A stretch of DNA of 64,000 bases from SG8-30 sp963695085 (GTDB lineage: Bacteria > Pseudomonadota > Gammaproteobacteria > Steroidobacterales > Steroidobacteraceae). Positions 1 through 10,010 of the stretch are shown here, one piece after another. The notes beneath the pieces were generated by a model. It was not told where the DNA came from, ran no database searches, and worked only from the letters and a program-made list of their open reading frames with translations. Within the stretch, counting starts at the first letter, position 1; each line of letters opens with the position of its first letter. The stretch spans positions 310,001 to 374,000 of the forward strand of contig CAVOFV010000003.1 in NCBI GenBank assembly GCA_963695085.1. The letters run 5' to 3'. Made by a program: the position numbers and the translations under genes.

Positions 1-1580
1 ACGGTCTCCCGCAGCACGGCCGGCAGCAGCACGCCGAGGCGGCGGCGGCCGCGTTCGTCCAGCCGTGCGAAGTACGCCGATTCCCGCAGGTCGAGCAGCG
101 CCGCGGCGGCCTGCACCGGGTCCGCGAGCCCGTAGCCCGCAAGGTCGTCGGCCAGCCGCTGCGCGTCCGGCTCGAGCACCCACAACGCGGCCAGGTCGGC
201 GACGCCCGCGCTGCCGGGCTGGCGGTCCGGTCCGACGACGATGTGCCCGAAGTGTGACGTCACCTGCGCGCGTACCGCGGCGAGCGCCGTCGCGAATTCC
301 TGCCAGCCGGCGCAGCCCATGGCGGCCGCCAGCACTGCCCGCTCCGGCCTGCCCCGGGGCAATGCGTGGGTCTGCGCGTCGGCGACCATCTGCAGGCGGT
401 TCTCGGTGCGGCGCAGGAACGCGTAGGCATCGCCCAGTTCGCGCACGGCGCGGGCCGGCAGCAGTTTGCCGCCCTCGAGGCAGGGCAGCACTTCGAGCAG
501 CGCGGGTTTCTGCAGACGGTCGTCGGCGCCGCCGCGGATCAGCTGCAGCGCCTGCACGACGAACTCGATCTCACGGATGCCGCCCGGACCGAGCTTGATG
601 TCGTCCTTGAGCTCGCGGCGCGCCACCTCGCGGGCGATCATCTCCTTCATGTCCCGCAGCGCCTCGAAGACCCCGAAGTCGAGGTAGCGGCGATAGACGA
701 AAGGCCGCACGACCTCGTCGTACAGCGCGGCATAGCGCGCCGCGCCCGTCACCGCCCGTGCCTTGACCCACGCGTATCGTTCCCAGTCGCGCCCGTGCTG
801 CTGCAGGTAGTCCTCGAATGCGCCGAAACTCGCCACCAGCGGACCGGACTCGCCGAACGGCCGCAGGCGCATGTCCACCCTGAACACGAAACCATCCGCG
901 GTCGGCGCATCCAGCAGGCGGATCAGTGCCTGGCCGAGGCGCGTGAAGTACTCCTCGGCGGCGATGGAACGCCGGCCGTCGGTCTGTCCAGCCTCGGGAA
1001 ACAGGAACACGAGGTCCACGTCGGACGAGAAGTTGAGCTCGCCGCCGCCGAGCTTGCCCATGGCGATGACGACCAGCTCGAGTGCCTCGCCACGGGCGGA
1101 CCGCGGCACGCCAAAGCGGGGGGCCAGGTCGCGTATGGCGAAGGCGCATGCGGCGCGGATTGCGGCGTCCGCCAGTCCCGACAGGTCGCGCAACGTCTCG
1201 GGCAGCGGCGCGGCGCCCGTCAGGTCGCGCCACGCGATGCGCACCAGTTCCCGCCGCCGCAACCGGCGCAGCGCCGTCATGAAACCTGCTTCGGCGGCGG
1301 CGGTGACCGCCGCGGCATTGGCGAGCCCTTCGATTTCGCCCGCGTCCCGGGCGTGCGACAGTTCGCCGCCGTCGTGCAGCGACGCCAGCAGGGCGGGATC
1401 GCGAATGGCGCTGTCGGCGACGAAGCCGCTGCAGGCGAAGACGTATTCCAGCGTTGTGGCATGCGCCGCGGAGCAGCCGGCGTCCGGGCCGGCAGCTGCA
1501 CGCCAGCGGGCGACGAGTTCCGCCGCGTGCCGCGCCAGCGCGGCAGGCAGGGGCCTGGCAACCGTGCTGCGGTCGCTCAT
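1..1580 (-). CDS. glnE: Bifunctional glutamine synthetase adenylyltransferase/adenylyl-removase, 5' part
   Basis: Cytoplasmic regulator that adenylylates and deadenylylates glutamine synthetase in response to PII and glutamine. The reading frame starts at ATG 1580 and runs off the left edge, so about 526 N-terminal residues of a protein usually near 950 are present. This covers the adenylyl-removase domain and the start of the linker. Visible family motifs are RRLRRRELVRIAWRDL (about 105-120), the nucleotidyltransferase signature GKLGGGELNFSSDVDLVF (175-192) with its paired aspartates, MRLRPFG (237-243) and GGIREIEF (333-340). No strong Shine-Dalgarno is seen. It lies downstream of groEL on the same strand but beyond a clear terminator, so it is probably transcribed separately. 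The family assignment is very secure; the C-terminal adenylyltransferase half is outside the window. Confidence 0.95.
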   Translation of the reverse strand, partial: MSDRSTVARPLPAALARHAAELVARWRAAAGPDAGCSAAHATTLEYVFACSGFVADSAIRDPALLASLHDGGELSHARDAGEIEGLANAAAVTAAAEAGFMTALRRLRRRELVRIAWRDLTGAAPLPETLRDLSGLADAAIRAACAFAIRDLAPRFGVPRSARGEALELVVIAMGKLGGGELNFSSDVDLVFLFPEAGQTDGRRSIAAEEYFTRLGQALIRLLDAPTADGFVFRVDMRLRPFGESGPLVASFGAFEDYLQQHGRDWERYAWVKARAVTGAARYAALYDEVVRPFVYRRYLDFGVFEALRDMKEMIAREVARRELKDDIKLGPGGIREIEFVVQALQLIRGGADDRLQKPALLEVLPCLEGGKLLPARAVRELGDAYAFLRRTENRLQMVADAQTHALPRGRPERAVLAAAMGCAGWQEFATALAAVRAQVTSHFGHIVVGPDRQPGSAGVADLAALWVLEPDAQRLADDLAGYGLADPVQAAAALLDLRESAYFARLDERGRRRLGVLLPAVLRET

Positions 1581-1689
1581 GCTGACGGCGGTGCGGGCCG
1601 GCTCGGCATCGGCGGGGATTCCTCGGTCAGGTCCGCCAGAGCGTACCTGAGGCGCCGGTCCTGTTCCCACCCGAGCGGCCGGACCGCAC

Positions 1690-1720
1690 AAAAAAAGAAG
1701 CCCCGCCAAAGCGGGGCTTC
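1690..1720 (-). terminator. Intrinsic terminator of groESL
   Basis: A perfect 10-bp stem (1697-1706 with 1711-1720, CAAA loop) is followed on the minus strand by a run of seven T residues (1690-1696). It lies 25 bases past the groEL stop, the expected place for a rho-independent terminator, and separates groESL from glnE. Confidence 0.93.
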
Positions 1721-1745
1721 CCTGACTGCAGTGGCCCGGGGCCGC

Positions 1746-3380
<1,635 letters not shown>

Positions 3381-3417
3381 AGGTCATTACCTCTGAATAC
3401 TGTGTTCTGTGCGCGGC

Positions 3418-3711
3418 TTATTTCTTTTCGATGACGGCGACGACGTCTTCCTCGCGCATGACGAGCAGGTCCTCACCGTCGACCTTGACCTCGGTGCCGC
3501 TGTACTTGCCGAAAAGGATCTTGTCGCCGACCTTGACGTCGAGCGGGCGGACGTTGCCGTTCTCGAGGATCTTGCCCTTGCCGACGGCAATGATCTTGCC
3601 CCGGATGGGTTTCTCGGCAGCCGTGTCGGGGATCACGATCCCGCCTGGCGACTTGCGCTCTTCTTCTTCGCGCTTGACGATCACGCGGTCATGAAGCGGA
3701 CGAATCTTCAT
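3418..3711 (-). CDS. groES: Co-chaperonin GroES (Hsp10)
   Basis: Heptameric lid of the GroEL chamber. The 97-residue protein begins MKIRPLHDRVIVKR, the standard opening, and includes the mobile-loop region KSPGGIVIPDTAAEK (about 21-35) that contacts GroEL. An AGGAG Shine-Dalgarno lies about nine bases before ATG 3711. It is the first gene of the groESL operon, whose upstream region has both a sigma-32-like promoter and a CIRCE inverted repeat. Confidence 0.99.
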   Translation of the reverse strand: MKIRPLHDRVIVKREEEERKSPGGIVIPDTAAEKPIRGKIIAVGKGKILENGNVRPLDVKVGDKILFGKYSGTEVKVDGEDLLVMREEDVVAVIEKK

Positions 3712-3777
3712 AGATCATCACTCCTTGTAAGTGCGATGCTTGCTGTATTGGGTGTGGTCAGGATCCGGCGAACACGA

Positions 3778-3804
3778 TTAGCACTCGCCCTGTGTGACTG
3801 CTAA
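3778..3804. promoter_or_regulatory. CIRCE operator (HrcA-binding inverted repeat) of groESL
   Basis: TTAGCACTC, nine spacer bases, then GACTGCTAA. The CIRCE consensus is TTAGCACTC-N9-GAGTGCTAA, so only one base of 18 differs. It lies about 67 bases upstream of the groES start and overlaps the downstream edge of the predicted -10 element. HrcA repression of groESL in the absence of heat stress is the known role; hrcA itself is not in this window. Confidence 0.93.
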
Positions 3805-3832
3805 TGATAGGGGCTGATTGACGGATTTCAAG
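3804..3832 (-). promoter_or_regulatory. groESL promoter, sigma-32-like with overlapping sigma-70-like hexamers
   Basis: Read on the minus strand, CTTGAAA (3826-3832) is followed after 12 bases by CCCCTATC (3806-3813). This is close to the heat-shock sigma-32 pattern CTTGAAA-N11-16-CCCCATNT. The same DNA also gives TTGAAA and TATCAT with a 16-base spacer, an acceptable sigma-70 promoter. The start point would fall inside the CIRCE repeat, which fits repression by HrcA. Confidence 0.7.
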
Positions 3833-3896
3833 GCCGGCATTGATCTGGCGGTTCGCCAGCCGGTTCCGCGATACCGCACCATAAAACGGTATAAAT

Positions 3897-4262
3897 ATGA
3901 TTAAAAACAGATACTTAATGGTATTCAGCACGTGTCCGGACGAGCACTCTGCGGCCACCCTCGCACGGGCTCTGGTAGCAGAAGGACTGGCCGCCTGCGT
4001 CAACCGGGTGCCCGGCGTGCGCTCGACCTACCGCTGGCAGGGAGAAATCAGGGACGAGTCCGAAATCCTGATGGTCATCAAGACAAGCGCCGACCGACTG
4101 GGTACGCTCACGACCCGCATCGAGCAGCTGCACCCCTACGAGGTGCCCGAGATCATCGCCCTCGAAATCGGCGCCGGGTCGGAACGATACCTGGAATGGC
4201 TGGGTCAGACCCTGCCCGGCAACACGACGAAACGGGCGCCCGCTCCCACCCAGGAACCATGA
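3897..4262 (+). CDS. cutA: Divalent-cation tolerance protein CutA
   Basis: Small trimeric protein of the CutA1 family, linked to copper tolerance in E. coli. The 121-residue product shows the family pattern: STCPDEHSAATLARALVAEGLAACVNRVPG (in order, residues 11-40), a YRWQGEI strand, and HPYEVPEIIAL near residue 98. It diverges from groES. ATG 3897 has no Shine-Dalgarno and lies directly after a TATAAAT sequence. If that sequence is a -10 box, translation would have to begin at the second in-frame ATG (3918), which still preserves the whole fold. The stop overlaps the dsbD start (ATGA), so the two genes are translationally coupled, as cutA-dsbD is in enterobacteria. Confidence 0.93.
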   Translation: MIKNRYLMVFSTCPDEHSAATLARALVAEGLAACVNRVPGVRSTYRWQGEIRDESEILMVIKTSADRLGTLTTRIEQLHPYEVPEIIALEIGAGSERYLEWLGQTLPGNTTKRAPAPTQEP

Positions 4263-6076
4263 TGAACCGCTTCCCCCGCTTCCTCTTCGCGACGCTCCTG
4301 CTGCTGCCGGTCCTGGCCGGCGCGCAGGGCCTGCTGGGCGGCCTCTCCGCCGACCAGGACTTCCTGCCTCCCGACGAGGCGTTCCGCTTCAGCGCCAGCG
4401 CGCTGGGCGGCGACGCCGCGGCCCTGCACTGGGGCGTTGCCGACGGCTATTACCTGTACCGGCACCGGCTCGCGGTGAAGACGGAGTCCCCGGGCGTCAC
4501 GCTGGGCACGGTACAGGTCCCGGACGGCAAGAAGAAGACGGACGAGTTCTTCGGCGACGTCGAGGTGTATTACCAGCAACTCGACGCCGTCGTGCCCGTG
4601 CAACGCGACGCGGGCATCGTGAACCTGGAACTCAAGGTGACCTACCAGGGCTGCGCGGATGCGGGACTGTGCTACCCGCCGATCACCAAGACCGTCAGCC
4701 TGACGCTGCCGCCGCCCGGGGTGGCCGCACCCGCCGGCGACGGCACGATGGTGGCCGAGCAGGACCGCCTGGCCGGGCTGATCGCCAGCGGCAACCTGCT
4801 GCTGGTCATGGCGACGTTCTTCGGGTTCGGCCTGCTGCTCGCCTTCACGCCCTGCGTCCTGCCGATGATTCCGATCCTGTCCGGCATCATCGCCGGCCAG
4901 GGCGACCGGGCGACCACGAAACGCTCTTTCATGCTGTCGCTGGTCTACGTGCTCGGCATGGCGCTGACCTACACCGTGGCCGGCGCCGCCTTTGCCGCGG
5001 TCGGGCAGCAGGCCCAGTCCTTCTTCCAGCAGCCCTGGATCATCGTGCTGTTCGCACTGCTGTTCGTCGCGCTGGCGCTGGCCATGTTCGGCCTGTACGA
5101 ACTGCAGCTGCCGTCGGGCCTGCAATCCCGACTGACCTCGGTGTCGGGCCGGCAGCGCTCGGGAACCTTCACCGGCGCCTTCATCATGGGCGCGCTGTCG
5201 GCGCTGGTCGTGACAGCCTGTGTCGCGCCGCCGCTGGTCGCGACACTCGCCGTGATCGGCCAGACCGGCGACGTGCTGCGCGGTGCGCTGGCCCTGTTCG
5301 CCCTGTCGCTGGGCATGGGTGCGCCGCTGCTGGCCGTGGGTGCCGCCGGCGGCAAGCTGCTGCCAAAGGCCGGCCCGTGGATGGACACGGTCAAGGCGCT
5401 GTTCGGCGTCATGTTCCTCGGCGTGGCGGTATGGATGCTGGAGCGCATCCTGCCCGGCCCGCTGACGCTGGCCCTGTGGGCGTTGCTGGCCTTTGTCGCC
5501 GGCTATTACTTCGGCGGCCTGGGCCGCCGCGCCGAGGCGCCGCTGTCGCCCGGCGCGCGGGTCGCGCGCGGCGTCGGGCTGTTCGCCATGGCCTGGGGCG
5601 CAATCATGCTGATCGGCGCCACCGCAGGCAGCCATGACCCGCTGCAGCCGCTCAAGGGGGTCTCGCTGCTGCCGGGCCGTGCGACCGCGGTCGTACCGGC
5701 GATCACGACGCTGCCGTTCGTGGGCATCGCCAGCGTCGCCGACCTGGACCGCGAACTGGCTGGCGCTGCCGGCGCGCGGCCGGTCATGGTCGATTTCTAT
5801 GCCGACTGGTGCGTGTCCTGCAAGGAAATGGAGAAATACACATTCTCCGACCCGACGGTGCAGACGCAACTGGGCGGCTTCCTGCTGCTCAAGGCCGACG
5901 TGACGGCAAACAACGACGATGACCAGGCGCTGCTGCGGCGCTTCGGAATCTTCGGACCGCCCACCACCGCCTTCTTCGGGGCCCACGGCCGCGAGTGCCA
6001 GAACTTCCGGCTGGTCGGCTTCGTGGCTGCCGTGGAGTTCAGCCAGCACCTGACCCGTTTCGCCAGGGAGTGCTGA
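4259..6076 (+). CDS. dsbD: Thiol:disulfide interchange protein DsbD
   Basis: Inner-membrane reductant conduit that moves electrons from cytoplasmic thioredoxin to periplasmic DsbC, DsbG and CcmG-type proteins. The 605-residue chain has all three modules: a signal peptide (1-23) and periplasmic alpha domain with Cys132 and Cys138 (QGCADAGLCYPP); a membrane beta domain with about eight helices and the redox cysteines in TPCVLP (199) and TACVAP (321); and a C-terminal thioredoxin-like gamma domain with WCVSC (Cys518, Cys521). The start was chosen at ATG 4259 because it overlaps the cutA stop, gives a clean signal peptide and has an AGGAA box in front. The next gene, a membrane-anchored thioredoxin, begins three bases after the stop. 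Confidence 0.96.
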   Translation: MMNRFPRFLFATLLLLPVLAGAQGLLGGLSADQDFLPPDEAFRFSASALGGDAAALHWGVADGYYLYRHRLAVKTESPGVTLGTVQVPDGKKKTDEFFGDVEVYYQQLDAVVPVQRDAGIVNLELKVTYQGCADAGLCYPPITKTVSLTLPPPGVAAPAGDGTMVAEQDRLAGLIASGNLLLVMATFFGFGLLLAFTPCVLPMIPILSGIIAGQGDRATTKRSFMLSLVYVLGMALTYTVAGAAFAAVGQQAQSFFQQPWIIVLFALLFVALALAMFGLYELQLPSGLQSRLTSVSGRQRSGTFTGAFIMGALSALVVTACVAPPLVATLAVIGQTGDVLRGALALFALSLGMGAPLLAVGAAGGKLLPKAGPWMDTVKALFGVMFLGVAVWMLERILPGPLTLALWALLAFVAGYYFGGLGRRAEAPLSPGARVARGVGLFAMAWGAIMLIGATAGSHDPLQPLKGVSLLPGRATAVVPAITTLPFVGIASVADLDRELAGAAGARPVMVDFYADWCVSCKEMEKYTFSDPTVQTQLGGFLLLKADVTANNDDDQALLRRFGIFGPPTTAFFGAHGRECQNFRLVGFVAAVEFSQHLTRFAREC

Positions 6077-6078
6077 AG

Positions 6079-6705
6079 GTGCGCGCGGCCTTCAAGATCG
6101 CCGGCCTGGCCGCCGTCGCCGGCGTGGCACTCGGCGCGGGCTATTTTCTCAGCAAGGGCGCCAGCGAACCGCCCGGCCCGCCGCCCGCGGCGCAACCGGT
6201 CGTGCCGGACGTGCGGCCGCTGTTCTCGCTGGCCGACGCTAAGGGGGTCACGCGTTCGATCACGGAATGGGATGGCCGCGCGCTGCTTATCAACTTCTGG
6301 GCAACCTGGTGTCCACCGTGTCGCCGCGAGATCCCGCTGCTGAATTCGCTGCGGGCCCGGTATGCGCCCCAGGGATTCGAGGTCGTCGGGGTCGCGGTGG
6401 ATTTCCGTGAGGACGTTTTGCGTTACATGGAGACGACACCCATCGACTACCCGGTCCTGATCGGCGAGCAGGATGGCCTCGATGCGGTGCGGGCCTTCGG
6501 TCTCGGCGCGCTGGGGTTCCCGTTCACGGTCTTCACCGACGCCGGCGGCCGTATCGTGACCATCCACGTGGGCGAACTGCACGAGGCCCAGGCCGACCTC
6601 ATCCTGGAGGCCGTGACCGACGTGATCGCGGGCCGGATGACCATCGAGGCTGCCCGGGATCGCATCCGCATGGGGCTCGAGGCCCAGAAAGCCCAGCATA
6701 GCTAA
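6079..6705 (+). CDS. Membrane-anchored TlpA-like thioredoxin (CcmG/ResA type)
   Basis: Predicted periplasmic thiol reductase held by one N-terminal helix (about 7-25) with a TlpA/AhpC-type thioredoxin fold. The active site is WCPPC (Cys78, Cys81) in the segment LINFWATWCPPCRREIPLL, and GFPFTVF near residue 155 carries the conserved cis-proline region. Start GTG 6079 is preferred because AGGGAG lies eight bases upstream and the dsbD stop is two bases before it. An upstream in-frame ATG at 5995 would lie inside dsbD. DsbD is its probable electron donor. The client (cytochrome c maturation or general reduction) cannot be told from sequence. Confidence 0.88.
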   Translation: MRAAFKIAGLAAVAGVALGAGYFLSKGASEPPGPPPAAQPVVPDVRPLFSLADAKGVTRSITEWDGRALLINFWATWCPPCRREIPLLNSLRARYAPQGFEVVGVAVDFREDVLRYMETTPIDYPVLIGEQDGLDAVRAFGLGALGFPFTVFTDAGGRIVTIHVGELHEAQADLILEAVTDVIAGRMTIEAARDRIRMGLEAQKAQHS

Positions 6706-6762
6706 CGGATCAGGCGACCATTTGCTTCGAACCGCGCCGATCGTGCGAGGTTCTCGCCTGAA

Positions 6763-6792
6763 TTGGACAAAATCCTCCCGCTGGGGTTGAAT
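6763..6792 (+). promoter_or_regulatory. Possible weak promoter of aroQ-accBC
   Basis: TTGGAC (6763-6768) and TTGAAT (6787-6792) are separated by 18 bases, 42 bases before the aroQ start. The -35 is good and the -10 only moderate. This is the best candidate in the 128-base gap that follows the thioredoxin gene. Confidence 0.3.
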
Positions 6793-6833
6793 GATCCGGA
6801 GGGCTGTCCCCAGACCGGCCCGCCAGGCACCCA

Positions 6834-7292
6834 ATGCCCAGAATCCTGCTCATCAACGGGCCCAATCTCAACCTGCTCGGCTCGCGGGAGCCCGACCTGT
6901 ACGGGAACCGGTCACTCGCCGACATCGAGGCGCGGCTGGCGGAACGGGCCGCCCGGCGGGGCGCCCGGCTCGAATCGTGCCAGAGCAACGCCGAACACGA
7001 GCTCGTCGAGCGCGTGCAGCGCCTGGCGCGCGATCCGGTGGATTTCGTGATCCTGAATCCGGGGGCATTCACGCACAGCAGTATCGCGCTCCGGGACGCC
7101 CTGCTGGCCGTCGCGGTGCCCTTCATCGAAGTGCACCTGTCCAACATCCACGCCCGTGAACCGTTCCGCAGGCACTCGTATTTTTCTGACATCGCCGCAG
7201 GCTGCATCACGGGCCTCGGCGCCGCCGGTTACGACCTGGCGCTCGACGCCGCGCTCGACCGGCTGGCCACGCCGCCACACACGGGAGGCTGA
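6834..7292 (+). CDS. aroQ: Type II 3-dehydroquinate dehydratase
   Basis: Third step of the shikimate pathway: trans-dehydration of 3-dehydroquinate by the dodecameric type II enzyme. The 152-residue protein carries NGPNLNLLG (8-16), the catalytic Tyr23 in DLYGN, NPGAFTH (75-81), and the catalytic His101 in EVHLSNIHARE with the adjacent substrate-binding RRHSY. It heads aroQ-accB-accC, an order conserved in many gammaproteobacteria. The accB start lies four bases after its stop. Confidence 0.97.
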   Translation: MPRILLINGPNLNLLGSREPDLYGNRSLADIEARLAERAARRGARLESCQSNAEHELVERVQRLARDPVDFVILNPGAFTHSSIALRDALLAVAVPFIEVHLSNIHAREPFRRHSYFSDIAAGCITGLGAAGYDLALDAALDRLATPPHTGG

Positions 7293-7296
7293 CCGC

Positions 7297-7746
7297 ATGG
7301 ACATCCGCAAGGTCAAGAAGCTGATCGCGCTGCTCGAGGAATCCGGGATTGCCGAGATCGAGATTTCCGAGGGCGAGGAGTCGGTCCGCATCAGTCGCTA
7401 CCCGCAAGGAGTGGCCGTCGCGCAGGCCGCGCTGCCCGCGGCCGGCCAGGTCGCGCAGCTGGCCGCGCCGGCCATGGCGCCGGCAGCGCCCGCCGCGCCC
7501 GTGGCCAATCCGGACAATGTCATCACGGCGCCGATGGTCGGCACCTACTACTCGGCCGCGGCGCCCGGCGCCAAGCCCTTCGTGCAGGTGGGTGACGAGG
7601 TCAAGACGGGTGACGTGCTGTGCATCATTGAAGCCATGAAGATGATGAACCAGATCGAGTCGGAGAAGGAGGGGCGCGTCGCCGCGATCCTCGCGCGCAA
7701 CGGCGAACCGGTGGAGTTCGGGCAGCCGCTGTTCGTCATCGAGTAA
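7297..7746 (+). CDS. accB: Biotin carboxyl carrier protein of acetyl-CoA carboxylase
   Basis: Carries the biotin that shuttles carboxyl groups from AccC to the carboxyltransferase in the first committed step of fatty-acid synthesis. The 149 residues comprise an N-terminal helical segment (MDIRKVKKLIALLEESG), an Ala/Pro-rich linker (about 45-72) and a biotinyl domain with EAMKMMN, biotinylated at Lys115. The thumb-like insertion typical of bacterial BCCP is present (YYSAAAPGAKPF). ATG 7297 has GGGAGG nine bases before it. A longer in-frame opening would run back into aroQ and is rejected. Confidence 0.97.
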   Translation: MDIRKVKKLIALLEESGIAEIEISEGEESVRISRYPQGVAVAQAALPAAGQVAQLAAPAMAPAAPAAPVANPDNVITAPMVGTYYSAAAPGAKPFVQVGDEVKTGDVLCIIEAMKMMNQIESEKEGRVAAILARNGEPVEFGQPLFVIE

Positions 7747-7758
7747 CGGGGCCCGGCC

Positions 7759-9102
7759 ATGCTCGACAAGGTCGTCATCGCGAACCGCGGCGAAATCGCG
7801 CTCAGGATCCTGCGCGCCTGCCGTGAACTCGGCATCAAGACGGTCGCCGTCCACTCCACGGCCGACCAGAACCTCAAGCATGTGCTGATGGCTGACGAGA
7901 CGGTGTGCATCGGCCCGCCACAGGCCCGCGACAGCTACCTCAACATGCCCGCGATCATCAGTGCGGCCGAGGTGACGGACGCGGTCGCGATCCACCCCGG
8001 CTACGGCTTCCTGTCGGAGAACGCCGACTTTGCCGAGCGCGTCGAGCAAAGCGGCTTCGTGTTCGTCGGTCCGCGCAGCGAGACCGTGCGCCTGCTCGGC
8101 GACAAGGTGTCGGCCATCCAGGTCATGAAGCAGCACGGTGTGCCGTGCGTGCCGGGCTCGGACGGCGCCTTGCCGGATGACCACGACGAGTGCTTCCGGA
8201 TGGCCCGGGACGTCGGCTACCCGGTGATCATCAAGGCTTCCGGCGGCGGCGGCGGCCGCGGCATGCGCGTGGTGCACTCCGACGGCACCCTGCTGAACGC
8301 GATCAACGTCGCGCGCGCCGAGGCGCAGGCTGCGTTCGGCGACGGTACCGTGTACCTGGAGAAGTTCCTCGAGAAGCCCCGCCACATCGAGTTCCAGGTG
8401 ATCGGCGACAGCTACGGCAACGTGGTGTCGCTGGGCGAGCGGGATTGCTCGATGCAGCGCCGGCGCCAGAAGATCATCGAGGAATCGCCCGCGCCCGGCA
8501 TCACCGACCAGCAGCGCCGCGAGATGGCCGAGCGGGTCTGCGCAGCCTGCGCCGCGGTCGGCTACCGCAGCGCGGGCACGCTGGAGTTCCTGTTCGAGGA
8601 CGGCGGGTTCTACTTCATCGAGATGAACACGCGGGTGCAGGTCGAGCACCCGGTGACCGAACTGGTGACCGGCGTGGACATCGTCAAGCTGCAACTGCAG
8701 ATCGCGGCCGGCGAGCCCCTGCCGTTCAAGCAGGAGGACATCCGGATCCGCGGCCATGCGATCGAGTGCCGGATCAACGCGGAGGATCCGAAGACCTTTG
8801 CGCCGTCGCCGGGGCTGGTGCGGCTGTGGCATGCGCCCGGCGGCCCGGGCATTCGAGTGGACAGCCACATCTACAGCGGTTACACGGTGCCGCCGTTCTA
8901 TGATTCGCTGATCGCCAAGATCATCTCCTTCGGCGACACCCGCGACTCCGCCTTGTCCAGGATGCGCAACGCGCTGTCAGAAATGGTTATCGAGGGCATC
9001 AAGAGCAACGCGCCGCTGCACCAGGAGATCTTCAACCACGCGGCGTTCCGCCAGGGCGGCCTCGACATCCATTACCTCGAACGCCGGCTGGGCCTCAAGT
9101 AA
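7759..9102 (+). CDS. accC: Biotin carboxylase subunit of acetyl-CoA carboxylase
   Basis: ATP-grasp enzyme that carboxylates biotin on AccB using bicarbonate. The 447-residue length fits the stand-alone subunit. Visible motifs are IANRGEIALRI (7-17), HPGYGFLSEN (79-88), ATP-binding Lys159 followed by the glycine-rich SGGGGGRGMR (161-170), and the catalytic EMNTRVQVEHPVTE segment near residue 290. It follows accB by 12 bases in the same operon and the prmA start lies 21 bases downstream. Confidence 0.98.
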   Translation: MLDKVVIANRGEIALRILRACRELGIKTVAVHSTADQNLKHVLMADETVCIGPPQARDSYLNMPAIISAAEVTDAVAIHPGYGFLSENADFAERVEQSGFVFVGPRSETVRLLGDKVSAIQVMKQHGVPCVPGSDGALPDDHDECFRMARDVGYPVIIKASGGGGGRGMRVVHSDGTLLNAINVARAEAQAAFGDGTVYLEKFLEKPRHIEFQVIGDSYGNVVSLGERDCSMQRRRQKIIEESPAPGITDQQRREMAERVCAACAAVGYRSAGTLEFLFEDGGFYFIEMNTRVQVEHPVTELVTGVDIVKLQLQIAAGEPLPFKQEDIRIRGHAIECRINAEDPKTFAPSPGLVRLWHAPGGPGIRVDSHIYSGYTVPPFYDSLIAKIISFGDTRDSALSRMRNALSEMVIEGIKSNAPLHQEIFNHAAFRQGGLDIHYLERRLGLK

Positions 9103-9123
9103 GCGGTCACCGGCCGCACCGCC

Positions 9124-10005
9124 GTGCCGTTCCTGCAACTGGTCATGGACCTCGACGGCTGCGACCCGTCCGCCGCCGAGGACGCCTGCTTCGCGCGCGG
9201 GGCGCTGGCGGTCACGCTGGAAGATGGCGGCGACGACCCCGTGCTGGAGCCGGCGCCCGGCTCGACACCGCTGTGGCAACAAGTGCGCCTGAGCGCCTTG
9301 TACGAGGCCGGCACGGATGCAATAACGCTGGCGGCGGCCCTCGCGCGGGACCTCGGCCTGCCCGCCGGCCGGCTGCGCTGCGCCGAACTGGCTGACCGCG
9401 CCTGGGAGCGTGAATGGCTCAAGGACTTCCGGCCCATGCGGTTTGGCCGGCGGCTGTGGATCTGCCCGGGCGGCCAGGCGGCGCCCGACCCTGACGCGCT
9501 GGTGCTGGAACTCGACCCCGGGCTGGCCTTCGGCACGGGCACGCACCCGACGACCGCGTTGTGCCTCGAGTGGCTGGACGGCGCAGAGGTCGCCGGCAGG
9601 ACGGTGCTCGACTTTGGCTGCGGCTCGGGTGTGCTGGCGCTCGGGGCGCTGCGGCTCGGCGCCGTGGCCGCCCATGCCGTGGACATCGACCCGCAGGCGC
9701 TGCTCGCAACCCGCGAAAACGCGCGACGCAACAGGCTCGAGTCACCATTGACCGTCGAACTGGCGGGCACGCCGGGGGACGGCGCCTGGGACATCGTTCT
9801 GGCCAACATCCTGGCCGGACCGCTGGTCGACCTGGCGCCGCGCCTGGCGGCCGCCACGCGGCCTGGCGGCGCCATCGTCCTCGCCGGGCTGCTGGCACGG
9901 CAGGCCGCCGACGTGGCGGCGGCCTACCGTACGTGGTTTCATATGGGGTTATTCGCGGCCCGGCAAGACTGGGTCGTGCTCGAGGGACGCAAGCGCCGGG
10001 AGTAG
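9124..10005 (+). CDS. prmA: Ribosomal protein L11 methyltransferase
   Basis: SAM-dependent enzyme that trimethylates lysines and the N-terminus of ribosomal protein L11. The 293-residue protein has an N-terminal substrate-recognition domain, then FGTGTHPTT (136-144), SAM motif I DFGCGSGVLAL (163-173), and the catalytic-loop motif NILAGPL (about 226-232). The start is GTG 9124. The accC-prmA order is widespread in gammaproteobacteria. The next gene begins five bases after the stop. Confidence 0.96.
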   Translation: MPFLQLVMDLDGCDPSAAEDACFARGALAVTLEDGGDDPVLEPAPGSTPLWQQVRLSALYEAGTDAITLAAALARDLGLPAGRLRCAELADRAWEREWLKDFRPMRFGRRLWICPGGQAAPDPDALVLELDPGLAFGTGTHPTTALCLEWLDGAEVAGRTVLDFGCGSGVLALGALRLGAVAAHAVDIDPQALLATRENARRNRLESPLTVELAGTPGDGAWDIVLANILAGPLVDLAPRLAAATRPGGAIVLAGLLARQAADVAAAYRTWFHMGLFAARQDWVVLEGRKRRE

Positions 10006-10010
10006 ACCTG

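Noticed and set aside
4205..6049. Long minus-strand open frame opposite dsbD
   Set aside because: Its His/Gln/Arg-rich composition mirrors the dsbD codons and it lacks any family sign; DsbD is certain.
7207..8868. Long minus-strand open frame opposite accB-accC
   Set aside because: A composition artefact of the accC strand; accC matches throughout.
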